Below are positions 1 through 5,402 of a stretch of 5,440 nucleotides of DNA, piece by piece. The position numbers and the translations under genes are program-made. This DNA is from an uncultured Lactobacillus sp. Its GTDB lineage: Bacteria > Bacillota > Bacilli > Lactobacillales > Lactobacillaceae. The notes beneath the pieces were generated by a model. The model was not told where the DNA came from. It did not search any database and saw only the letters and a program-made list of their open reading frames with translations. Each line of letters starts with the position of its first letter. The stretch's first letter is position 1. The stretch lies in assembly GCA_946482425.1 (NCBI GenBank), contig CAMLRO010000057.1:1-5440 (forward strand), read 5' to 3'.

Positions 1-345
1 ATTTGTGACTATTCAGCTATGCAAGTTAAGGGATCTTTACAGCAATATGTAGGAAAAAAGGTTGGAAAACAGCTGGCTAAGGGGATGAATCCTGAAGAAA
101 TCATAAAAAAAGAGCAATTTTTGCCTAATGAAATTTTATTGCTATTAAAAGCCGGATCAACAAGAGATGACTTGAGTAAGAAGTTTTTATTATTAGGACG
201 TTCTTTTTTTAACGATCTAACACAAAAAATAGAAAAACTAATAGTAAATGTTCAACCCATTTGTTTTATTTTAATCGGTTTATGCATTATTGGATTATAT
301 TTGAAACTTTTATTGCCAATGTATGCAATGATGCAGGAAATATAG
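1..345 (+). CDS. comGB: ComGB C-terminus (competence pilus membrane platform protein), 5' partial
   Basis: This is the last 114 codons of a gene that enters from the left edge; the frame is open from base 1 and ends at TAG 343-345. ComGB belongs to the GspF/PilC family of polytopic inner-membrane proteins that form the platform on which the ComG pseudopilus is assembled, working with the ATPase ComGA. The visible part has a helical cytoplasmic stretch (GKQLAKGMNPEEII, then LPNEILLLLKAGSTRDDL) and a closing membrane segment, PICFILIGLCIIGLYLKLLL, followed by PMYAMMQEI. A QP start to the last helix and a P-M ending near the C-terminus are the typical close of ComGB/PulF proteins. The immediate downstream prepilin genes support the call. 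An internal ATG at base 19 exists but is not a start: the frame continues upstream and the protein would lack most of the domain. Confidence 0.9.
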   Translation: MCDYSAMQVKGSLQQYVGKKVGKQLAKGMNPEEIIKKEQFLPNEILLLLKAGSTRDDLSKKFLLLGRSFFNDLTQKIEKLIVNVQPICFILIGLCIIGLYLKLLLPMYAMMQEI

Positions 346-349
346 GAGG
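344..349 (+). promoter_or_regulatory. Strong ribosome binding site of comGC
   Basis: AGGAGG, overlapping the comGB stop codon (TAG 343-345), lies 5 nt before the GTG at 355. It is the best Shine-Dalgarno match in the comG part of the window and decides in favour of the GTG start. It suggests high translation of the major pilin compared with the minor pilins downstream, whose starts have weak or no such sites. Confidence 0.85.
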
Positions 350-354
350 AAAAA

Positions 355-693
355 GTGAAAAACATCATAACAAAATCTACAACTGATAAACGTAAGGTAA
401 AAGGCTTTACTTTGATTGAAATGGTAGTAGTGGTTGCAATCATAGTGATGCTGCTTATAATCATTGCACCAAATTTAACAAAGCAAAAAAATAGTGCTAA
501 AGAAAGGACTAATGATGCTTTTAAAACAACCTTGCAAACTCAAGCTACACTTTATGAGGATGATAAAGACCGTAATGGTAAAGAAATTAACTTTCAAAAT
601 ATGTTTGATGATGGCTACTTAACGAAGAAACAATTCTCAAAGTCTAAAAACTATACGGTTACTGATGGTGTAGTTGAAAGAAATGCTAAATAA
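355..693 (+). CDS. comGC: ComGC, major competence pseudopilin
   Basis: A protein of 112 residues, the main subunit of the competence pilus that binds or draws in transforming DNA. It has a basic leader (residues 1-17, ending KVKG), then the type IV prepilin peptidase site KG^FTLIEM with cleavage expected between G17 and F18 by ComC. Glu22 is at mature position +5, needed for subunit assembly. A hydrophobic helix follows at about 18-40 (MVVVVAIIVMLLIIIAP). The rest is a short soluble domain with FDDGYLTKKQ, which resembles the 'GYIT/LT-K-Q' segment usual in ComGC. Length fits the family (about 95-115). Start is GTG at 355, chosen because a perfect AGGAGG precedes it by 5 nt. The gene overlaps the start of comGD by 11 nt. 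Confidence 0.95.
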   Translation: MKNIITKSTTDKRKVKGFTLIEMVVVVAIIVMLLIIIAPNLTKQKNSAKERTNDAFKTTLQTQATLYEDDKDRNGKEINFQNMFDDGYLTKKQFSKSKNYTVTDGVVERNAK

Positions 694-1105
694 GTCTAAG
701 TTACAGGGTTTTACTCTAGTTGAAATGGTTGTTACCCTCACTATTACGCTTGGTTTAGCCGGTTTAGGTGCTATAAAAATAAATGAATATAGAGAAAAAC
801 TAATACTGGAAAATACAGTTAAAGAAATTAAGAGCTCTATTGAACATGCAGCAAGAAGATCAGCTATACAAAATCGCACAAGTATAGTCAGATATTATCC
901 TCCGTCAAAAAAATTGATAATTATTGGTGGAAAAAAGCCGCAGATAATAAAAATGAAACCGCAAATAAGTATAAGTAACTTAAGTCTATTAAAAATTTCA
1001 ATTAGTGGCTCGTTACCGCCTCACACAATTACTGTTACTAACCATCAATATACAAGAAGAGTGAAGTTGCAAATGACTTGGGGACGAGCAATTGATGATA
1101 AATAG
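683..1105 (+). CDS. comGD: ComGD, minor competence pseudopilin
   Basis: A protein of 140 residues from ATG 683. It has a short basic leader MLNKSKLQG, peptidase site G9^F10 (QGFTLVEMV), Glu14 at +5, and a hydrophobic helix to about residue 31 (VVTLTITLGLAGLGAI). The soluble part continues with KINEYREKLILENTVKEIKSS, a typical amphipathic continuation of the pilin N-terminal helix, then a beta-rich C-terminal region. Position right after comGC and the pilin signal identify it as ComGD, a minor subunit thought to help prime pilus assembly. A TTG at 674 in the same frame is a possible longer start (three extra residues), but ATG gives the more usual leader. Neither has a good ribosome binding site, so translation is probably coupled to comGC, whose stop is inside the first codons. 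It ends 11 nt into comGE. Confidence 0.9.
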   Translation: MLNKSKLQGFTLVEMVVTLTITLGLAGLGAIKINEYREKLILENTVKEIKSSIEHAARRSAIQNRTSIVRYYPPSKKLIIIGGKKPQIIKMKPQISISNLSLLKISISGSLPPHTITVTNHQYTRRVKLQMTWGRAIDDK

Positions 1106-1370
1106 GAAAAAAAGCGGTTTTATGATGGCAGAGAGTATGGTTGGTTTAATGATTGCATTAATTAGTGTTACAACTTTAGCATTAACTATTAGAGAAAGTA
1201 GAGTAATCGAACGCAGAGTAGAGCAAAAAACTGACCGAACATATGCTTGGAGTGTTTTGAAAAAGCATGAAATAAAAAGAATATTAATTCACGATCATAT
1301 TTATAAACTTTATGGTAATAATAGCATTTATGATGAATCAGAAAGAAAGATATACAAAATTAAATACTAA
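1095..1370 (+). CDS. comGE: ComGE-like minor competence pseudopilin
   Basis: A protein of 91 residues from ATG 1095. The leader MINRKKSG is followed by G8^F9 (SGFMMAESMVG), with Glu13 at mature +5, and a hydrophobic segment VGLMIALISVTTLALTI to about residue 31. The remainder is a highly charged, mostly helical tail (RESRVIERRVEQKTDR, then a Lys/His/Tyr-rich end). ComGE proteins are poorly conserved, so the name rests on the prepilin signal and on the fifth place in the comG order. A GGGGA at 1080-1084 sits 10 nt before the ATG and may serve as ribosome binding site. An in-frame TTG at 1092 would add only one residue. The start overlaps the comGD stop by 11 nt and the end overlaps comGF by 41 nt. 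Confidence 0.82.
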   Translation: MINRKKSGFMMAESMVGLMIALISVTTLALTIRESRVIERRVEQKTDRTYAWSVLKKHEIKRILIHDHIYKLYGNNSIYDESERKIYKIKY

Positions 1371-1863
1371 AGGTTTTATTTTGGCAGAAGCTGTATTTGC
1401 AGTCTTTGTGACGCTATTAGTAGTTCTCATTTTACAAAATTTAGTAAAAAGTCTTACTCTAGCAAATAAAGTTCAGCATCGAACAGATGACGTTGTATTT
1501 TCTTATGTGCAGCTCAACCGGTTTATTAAAGAGAAACAAAATGAAAGAATATATACTTTACCAGAGCGATCCAATTCTGAAAAGGCAGTTTTTAAAAAGA
1601 GCGATGCGCAGGGAAAAGATACAATATATCGTTTGACACAATATAAAAAGATGTTGCGCGTTACTACTCCTGAAGGCGGACACATGCCGCTATTATTAAA
1701 TGTAAATAAGTCTAGTTTTACCACTGCAAATAGATTGTTGAAAATAAAAGTTACGGAAGCAGATGGCAGAACATCAGAGTTGTATTTTAAATTTGGCTCT
1801 AGACCAAAGAATAAAGAGAAGGAATTAAATGATCAAAAGCAAAAGCATAAGACTAAAAGCTAA
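1330..1863 (+). CDS. comGF: ComGF, minor competence pseudopilin
   Basis: A protein of 177 residues from ATG 1330 (176 from the adjacent ATG 1333). Leader MMNQKERYTKLNTKG, cleavage expected at G15^F16 (KGFILAEAV), Glu20 at +5, and hydrophobic helix at about 16-43 (VFAVFVTLLVVLILQNLV). The soluble domain has HRTDDVVFSYVQLNRFI, a stretch with the spacing of the ComGF family, and then alternating beta-type sequence ending in a Lys/Glu-rich tail (KNKEKELNDQKQKHKTKS). An upstream in-frame ATG at 1312 would add MVIIAF, a hydrophobic start that does not suit a prepilin leader, so I reject it. No clear ribosome binding site precedes any candidate start; the gene starts inside comGE, so translational coupling is likely. 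It overlaps the next small gene by 35 nt. Confidence 0.87.
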   Translation: MMNQKERYTKLNTKGFILAEAVFAVFVTLLVVLILQNLVKSLTLANKVQHRTDDVVFSYVQLNRFIKEKQNERIYTLPERSNSEKAVFKKSDAQGKDTIYRLTQYKKMLRVTTPEGGHMPLLLNVNKSSFTTANRLLKIKVTEADGRTSELYFKFGSRPKNKEKELNDQKQKHKTKS

Positions 1864-1987
1864 TGCGTTTCTGAGCAGTATTCTGGTATTAATCACTTGT
1901 TTAATTTTTATTCAATTTTATCTGGATATTTATCAAGAGAGTATGGAAAATGATTTTTTATTAATTGAATATTTAATTAATGATTGA
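1829..1987 (+). CDS. comGG: Short ComGG-like membrane protein, last gene of the comG set
   Basis: A 52-residue ORF, ATG 1829 to TGA 1985-1987, preceded by AAGGA (1819-1823) with 5 nt spacing. The protein has a basic N-terminus (MIKSKSIRLK), one hydrophobic segment at about 13-32 (FLSSILVLITCLIFI then QFYL), and an acidic tail (DIYQESMENDF, ending EYLIND). The block LKA...IQFYLDIYQ closely matches, from memory, the membrane part of streptococcal ComGG (KAG...LLQFYLNRQ), with the same 19-residue distance from K10 to Q29. Place after comGF agrees. Odd points: ComGG proteins are usually about 100-140 residues, so the soluble domain is missing, and the Gly expected before the cleavage point is Asn12, so it may not be processed. 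It could be a naturally short form, a decayed gene or an unrelated small membrane protein. The gene is probably real, given its ribosome binding site and operon position; the ComGG name is less sure. Confidence 0.65.
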   Translation: MIKSKSIRLKANAFLSSILVLITCLIFIQFYLDIYQESMENDFLLIEYLIND

Positions 1988-2033
1988 TTCTCTTGCTCTA
2001 ATTACCTTTTTTCTATTAAAATGTTTAAGAGAT

Positions 2034-2040
2034 AAGGGGA
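2034..2040 (+). promoter_or_regulatory. Ribosome binding site of the methylase gene
   Basis: AAGGGGA ends 7 nt before ATG 2048. Good match and spacing; supports this start and independent translation, unlike the coupled minor pilin genes upstream. Confidence 0.75.
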
Positions 2041-2047
2041 ATAAGCA

Positions 2048-3049
2048 ATGGATAAAATTGAAAAACTGTTTAATGATTTCTTAGACTGTGTTAACTGTTT
2101 ACAAGAGGCATTAAATGTCTCGTTTGGAGATGCTCTGACGGAAACTTTTGATAACCTTGAAAATAATCAAATTAAGGTTGAGCTGGGTGCTCCCGATAAA
2201 AAAGCTGTTCAAGAATTGAGTCAAAAATATGCAAAATTAAATTATAATAAACTTTCCAATAAATTAAAGCTGCAGATTTTTACCTATTTAACTTTAAAAG
2301 CGGTTAATGAGGATGGATTGGATGTCAATCAAATGCCAACACCGCCTGCGATTTCAACAGTAATTGCAATGTTTATGTTAAAACTTTTACCAAAAGAAAA
2401 ATTGACAATTGTTGATCCTGCAATTGGAACTGGGAATTTATTATTTTCTGTAATCAGTCAGTTAAAAAGTGCTAATCACTCAAAGTCTAATTTTGAACTT
2501 TATGGTATTGACAATGATGAAGAAATGTTAAGTTTTGCTGATATTGAAGCTCATTTGAATGATATTAATATTGAAATGTTTTGCCAGGATGCTTTAACTC
2601 CATGGATGTTTAAAAGCCCTGATGTTGTAGTAAGCGATTTGCCAGTTGGCTATTATCCACTTGATAAAAATGCTAAAAATTTTGCTACCAAATCTGAAAA
2701 TGGTCACTCGCTTGCTCACCTTTTATTTATTGAACAGATCATTAAAAATCTTAAAGCCGGTGGCTATGCTTTCCTGATAGTGCCTCAAAATATTTTGTCT
2801 GGCAAGGGTGGTAGTGACTTTATGCCATGGCTAAGTGATAAGGTTTTTCTGCGTGCAATAATTGAGTTACCCGACAGTGCTTTTCAGAATAAATTTAATC
2901 AAAAATCAATTTTAGCCTTTCAAAATCATGGAAAAGATATCAGAAATAGTGAAGTTTTTCTCACAAAGTTAGACTCATTTAAAAGTGAACAGGACCTAAT
3001 AAAGCTTAATGTTAAACTAAATGAGTGGTATACTAAAAACATTAATTGA
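2048..3049 (+). CDS. Class I SAM-dependent methyltransferase, adenine-specific DNA methylase type (YtxK/ComYH-like)
   Basis: A protein of 333 residues. An N-terminal helical region (about 1-95) precedes a Rossmann-type methyltransferase core. Motif I, the SAM-binding loop, is IVDPAIGTGN (121-130); the acidic end of the second strand is YGIDND (152-157); a following DALTPW (181-186) fits the adenine-contacting motif III. The motif IV position reads SDLPVGYYP (196-204) in place of the NPPY/F of active N6-adenine methylases, with the variant typical of this family. The region LKAGGYAFLIVPQNIL (235-250) resembles the strand after motif IV in HsdM-like enzymes, and a further helical C-terminus follows. 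No specificity subunit or nuclease gene is nearby, so it is not an obvious restriction system. It lies 60 nt after the comG genes and 44 nt before ackA, an order shared with Bacillus ytxK and with the comYH-comYI end of the Streptococcus mutans comY operon (from memory). Substrate unknown. Confidence 0.85.
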   Translation: MDKIEKLFNDFLDCVNCLQEALNVSFGDALTETFDNLENNQIKVELGAPDKKAVQELSQKYAKLNYNKLSNKLKLQIFTYLTLKAVNEDGLDVNQMPTPPAISTVIAMFMLKLLPKEKLTIVDPAIGTGNLLFSVISQLKSANHSKSNFELYGIDNDEEMLSFADIEAHLNDINIEMFCQDALTPWMFKSPDVVVSDLPVGYYPLDKNAKNFATKSENGHSLAHLLFIEQIIKNLKAGGYAFLIVPQNILSGKGGSDFMPWLSDKVFLRAIIELPDSAFQNKFNQKSILAFQNHGKDIRNSEVFLTKLDSFKSEQDLIKLNVKLNEWYTKNIN

Positions 3050-3077
3050 TTTGTGAAAAAATTTAAAGTGATATTTA

Positions 3078-3084
3078 TGGAGGA
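3078..3084 (+). promoter_or_regulatory. Ribosome binding site of ackA
   Basis: TGGAGGA ends 9 nt before ATG 3094. Strong match that fixes the ackA start; no competing in-frame start lies upstream. Confidence 0.8.
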
Positions 3085-3093
3085 ATTACATAT

Positions 3094-4278
3094 ATGAAAA
3101 AAGTTTTAGCAATCAACTCAGGCAGTTCTTCATTTAAATATAAGTTGTTTGCTTTACCTGAAGAAAAAGTTTTAGCAAGTGGACTTGCTGACAGAGTTGG
3201 TATTGATGGCTCTTCCTTTGAAATTGAATTGGCTAATGGTGAAAAACACACTGAGGATGTGGCAATTCCAGATCAGGAAACTGCTGTTAATTTGCTGCTT
3301 AAGGCTTTAAAAGAATATCATGTGATTAGCGATTTGAGTGAAATTGTAGGTGTTGGTCATAGAATAGTTGCGGGAGGAGAAGACTTTAAAGATTCTGCTC
3401 TAATTGATAAGAAAAATCTACAAAAAGTTTATGATTTGAAGGAATATGCACCACTTCATAATCCAGCTGAAGGTAAAGGTATTGAAGCCTTTATGAAATT
3501 ACTGCCTGGTGTTCCAGAAGTAGGCGTTTTTGATACTTCATTCCATCAGACTTTGGATCCCGTACATTATATGTACTCAATTCCCTATCAATATTATGAA
3601 AAATATGGTGTGCGCAAGTATGGTGCTCATGGCACTTCCGTTCGTTATATTGTTGGTCGTGCTGCTCAAATGCTTGGTAAGGATGCCAAAGATTTGAGAC
3701 TGATTGTTTGTCACCTTGGTTCAGGAGCTTCAATTACTGCAGTTAAAGATGGCAAATCTTTTGATACATCTATGGGCTTCACTCCATTAGCTGGCATTAC
3801 GATGGGTACTCGCTCAGGTGACGTTGACCCGTCTGTTTTGCAATATATCATGAATAAAGATCATATTGATATTAACGAAATGATTGACATTTTAAATGAT
3901 AAGTCTGGTCTGCTGGGAATTTCTGAAATTTCTTCTGATATGCGAGACCTAGAGAATAATTCTGATAAAAAAGCTGATCTTGCAAGAGCTATTTTTGTAA
4001 ATCGTGTCATCCAATATATTGGTTCTTATATGGTGGAAATGAAAGGTGCAGACGCGATTATTTTCACCGCTGGTGTAGGGGAGCATGATTCAGGTATTCG
4101 TGAAAATGTTATGAAATCCTTTGAATTCATCGGCTTAAAGCCAGACTTAGAAGCTAATAAATCCAATGGCGAGAAGTTTATTACTAAACCAGATTCAAAG
4201 ATCAAAGCTCTAATTATTCCAACTGATGAAGAATTGATGATTGAACGTGATGTTGTTCGATTAGCACATTTAGATTAA
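3094..4278 (+). CDS. ackA: Acetate kinase
   Basis: A full-length protein of 394 residues, as usual for AckA (about 390-405). It converts acetyl phosphate and ADP to acetate and ATP in the cytoplasm, the ATP-yielding last step after phosphotransacetylase or phosphoketolase, and can run in reverse. Visible family signatures are the N-terminal AINSGSSSFKYKLF (phosphate-binding loop, N8 and S11-S13) and GHRIVAGGE with the substrate-contacting Arg90. There are also APLHNPAE (His122), FDTSFH with the catalytic Asp147, YGAHGTS with His179, CHLGSGASI (adenosine loop), MGTRSGDVDP with the catalytic Arg240, and TAGVGE and PTDEE with the metal-binding Glu380 near the C-terminus. All key residues are present, so the enzyme should be active. 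It is the last gene before a strong terminator. No convincing promoter is seen in the 44-nt gap after the methylase, so it may be cotranscribed or use a promoter inside that gene. Confidence 0.98.
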   Translation: MKKVLAINSGSSSFKYKLFALPEEKVLASGLADRVGIDGSSFEIELANGEKHTEDVAIPDQETAVNLLLKALKEYHVISDLSEIVGVGHRIVAGGEDFKDSALIDKKNLQKVYDLKEYAPLHNPAEGKGIEAFMKLLPGVPEVGVFDTSFHQTLDPVHYMYSIPYQYYEKYGVRKYGAHGTSVRYIVGRAAQMLGKDAKDLRLIVCHLGSGASITAVKDGKSFDTSMGFTPLAGITMGTRSGDVDPSVLQYIMNKDHIDINEMIDILNDKSGLLGISEISSDMRDLENNSDKKADLARAIFVNRVIQYIGSYMVEMKGADAIIFTAGVGEHDSGIRENVMKSFEFIGLKPDLEANKSNGEKFITKPDSKIKALIIPTDEELMIERDVVRLAHLD

Positions 4279-4299
4279 TATATTTAGAAAAATATATGG

Positions 4300-4333
4300 A
4301 CCGTTAAGAAAGTTTCTTAACGGTTTTTCTTTT
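4300..4333 (+). terminator. Rho-independent terminator after ackA
   Basis: ACCGTTAAGAA (4300-4310) pairs perfectly with TTCTTAACGGT (4314-4324) around a 3-nt loop (AGT), giving an 11-bp stem. It is followed directly by a T-rich tract (TTTTT C TTTT, from 4324). It lies 22 nt after the ackA stop and is the only clear terminator in the window; it would end any transcript coming from the comG genes, the methylase or ackA. Confidence 0.95.
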
Positions 4334-4408
4334 GCTTTGAAAATGAGCTAATATGCGGTAGATTTGCTGATCTTAGAAGTGACTTAGTTATAGAATTTAC
4401 ATATTTTG

Positions 4409-4423
4409 TGTTAACAGTTAACA
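4409..4423. repeat. Perfect palindrome TGTTAAC-A-GTTAACA, operator-like
   Basis: Two 7-bp half-sites around a single central base at 4416, in the intergenic region before the HAD phosphatase gene. The size and symmetry suit a binding site for a dimeric regulator. The centre lies about 63 nt upstream of the candidate -10 at 4479. A second, shorter palindrome with the same 9-bp core (TAACAGTTA) lies at 4519-4529. The regulator is not recognisable. It is not followed by a T-tract and is not a terminator. Confidence 0.5.
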
Positions 4424-4456
4424 TAAATAAATGTTTAAAATCGTTTAGATATACAA

Positions 4457-4484
4457 TTTTTTATTTTTAAAATTTCTGTATAAT
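4457..4484 (+). promoter_or_regulatory. Candidate promoter of the HAD phosphatase gene
   Basis: The -10 TATAAT is perfect (4479-4484); the -35 at 16 nt upstream is only a T-run (TTTTTT, 4457-4462), a poor match. Transcription would start near 4491, leaving a leader of about 50 nt that contains the palindrome at 4519-4529. An alternative, weaker promoter is TTGCTG (4364-4369) with TATAGA (4389-4394), 19 nt apart. A further TATAAT at 4511-4516 has no suitable -35. The terminator upstream means some promoter must lie in 4334-4541. Confidence 0.5.
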
Positions 4485-4518
4485 GAAAAGTAAGCTTAGA
4501 AGCCACGATATATAATAA

Positions 4519-4529
4519 CTAACTGTTAG
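4519..4529. repeat. Second operator-like palindrome CTAAC-T-GTTAG
   Basis: Perfect 11-bp inverted repeat around T4524, sharing on the opposite strand the core TAACAGTTA of the larger palindrome at 4409-4423. It lies in the expected leader and overlaps the first bases of the weak ribosome binding site AGAAAG (4528-4533), 12 nt before the start codon at 4542. A protein bound here could block transcription or translation. The shared core is short and the region AT-rich, so chance cannot be excluded. Confidence 0.4.
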
Positions 4530-4541
4530 AAAGAAACATAA

Positions 4542-5348
4542 ATGATTAAATTAGTAGCTGTTGATGTTGATGATACTTTATTAAATAGTCAAGGTAAGAT
4601 TCTAGAATCTTCTCGAGAAGCAATTACAAAAGCAATTAGCAAAAATGTTAAAGTGGTCTTATGTTCAGGAAGACCCTATGCTGGAGTTAAAAAATTCATT
4701 GATGAATTAGCGTTGAATAACAATAATCAATATGTAATAACTTTTAATGGTGCCGTAATTGAAACAGGGTTGCACGTAAAATTACTTGAGAAATGTTTGT
4801 CTGCAAAAACTTATGAAGCAATTGACAAATTTAGTCAGAAAAACAAAGTTTTTTATAATATTGTGAATGCTGACAGTCAAATTATTACCAGCAATTTGAA
4901 TGTGGGTAGAATAACAGTAACGCAGGCATGGGAAAACAATGCCGGATTATTGATTAGGAAACCACAAGATTTATCAAGTAATGAAACTGTTATCAAAGCC
5001 GTTTTTGGCGATGAAAAAGAAAAACTAGATAAAATTGAAGCTGAAGTTAAGCATGTTTTTGGTCAAGATAATTATGTTGTCAGAGCAGCCGTTAATTTTT
5101 TAGAAGTAATGCATGCCAATGTTAATAAAGGTATTGCATTACAGTACTTAGCACAAAAGTTAAATTACAAAACGGAAGAAATAATGGCAATTGGGGATGA
5201 ACGAAATGACATACCAATGTTTCAAGTAGCTGGAACTTCAGTAGTCATGGATAATGGTTCTGCAGAAGCAAAAAAACAAGCTGACTTTGAAACTGCATCG
5301 AATGATCAAGATGGTATAGCCTTGGCTTTTGAAAAATTTGTTTTTTGA
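4542..5348 (+). CDS. Cof-type HAD-IIB phosphatase
   Basis: A protein of 268 residues, a normal length for the Cof/YidA/YkrA-like class of haloacid dehalogenase hydrolases, which dephosphorylate sugar phosphates, nucleotides, pyridoxal phosphate or FMN in the cytoplasm. Motif I is DVDDTLLN with nucleophile Asp8 and acid/base Asp10; motif II is LCSGRP with Ser42; motif III is NKG with Lys196; motif IV is GDERND (218-223), with Asp219 and Asp223 for Mg2+. The stretch from about 80 to 185 between motifs II and III is the C2-type cap that sets the substrate, and FLEVMHANVNKG leads into motif III as in other Cof proteins. All catalytic residues are kept, so it should be active, but the substrate cannot be read from the sequence. 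Start at ATG 4542 follows AGAAAG (4528-4533), which matches the upstream part of the full anti-Shine-Dalgarno complement. It is a single-gene unit between the ackA terminator and ssrA. Confidence 0.93.
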   Translation: MIKLVAVDVDDTLLNSQGKILESSREAITKAISKNVKVVLCSGRPYAGVKKFIDELALNNNNQYVITFNGAVIETGLHVKLLEKCLSAKTYEAIDKFSQKNKVFYNIVNADSQIITSNLNVGRITVTQAWENNAGLLIRKPQDLSSNETVIKAVFGDEKEKLDKIEAEVKHVFGQDNYVVRAAVNFLEVMHANVNKGIALQYLAQKLNYKTEEIMAIGDERNDIPMFQVAGTSVVMDNGSAEAKKQADFETASNDQDGIALAFEKFVF

Positions 5349-5366
5349 TAAATAAGAAAGGATTTT

Positions 5367-5394
5367 ATAATATTAGGCAAGTTTGCTATATTAT
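5367..5394. repeat. Bulged inverted repeat upstream of ssrA
   Basis: ATAATAT (5367-5373) is the exact reverse complement of ATATTAT (5388-5394), and inside it GCAA (5377-5380) pairs with TTGC (5383-5386). The internal gap is 3 nt (TAG) on one side and 1 nt (T) on the other. It covers the -35 and spacer part of the ssrA promoter and begins 19 nt after the HAD gene stop. It may be an operator-like dyad, or a hairpin at the 3' end of the HAD mRNA. There is no direct T-tract, so it is at best a weak terminator. Confidence 0.4.
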
Positions 5395-5402
5395 GCTATA
5401 AT
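5373..5402 (+). promoter_or_regulatory. ssrA promoter (extended -10)
   Basis: TGCTATAAT (5394-5402) is a perfect -10 with the TGn extension. The best -35 is TTAGGC (5373-5378) with an 18-nt spacer, only a modest match, for which the extended -10 can compensate. A transcript would start near 5409, about 10 nt before the mature tmRNA end, as expected for a precursor trimmed by RNase P. Confidence 0.7.

Noticed and set aside
252..464. Minus-strand open frame of 70 codons over the comGB/comGC junction
   Set aside because: Shadow of the hydrophobic pilin coding sequence; the + strand genes explain it and it has no family features.
637..879. Minus-strand open frame of 80 codons over comGD
   Set aside because: Antisense to a clear prepilin gene; no recognisable motif.
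1503..1724. Minus-strand open frame of 73 codons over comGF
   Set aside because: Antisense to comGF with no supporting feature of its own.
1993..2022. Possible promoter for the methylase (TTGCTC, 18 nt, TAAAAT)
   Set aside because: Both hexamers are weak and the region is AT-rich; could be real but I cannot separate it from chance.
2048..3049. Restriction-modification or other defence system built on the methylase
   Set aside because: No specificity subunit, nuclease or other defence partner is present, and the comG-methylase-ackA order is a known housekeeping-type arrangement.
3051..3077. Possible ackA promoter (TTGTGA, 15 nt, TATTTA)
   Set aside because: Spacer is too short and the start point would fall on the ribosome binding site.
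3050..3093. Catabolite-responsive (cre) site expected near ackA
   Set aside because: I looked for a TGNAANCGNTNNCA-like sequence in the gap and found none; it could lie inside the upstream gene.
3491..3733. Minus-strand open frame of 80 codons inside ackA
   Set aside because: Runs antisense through the conserved catalytic core of acetate kinase; composition (His/Gln-rich) is that of a shadow frame.
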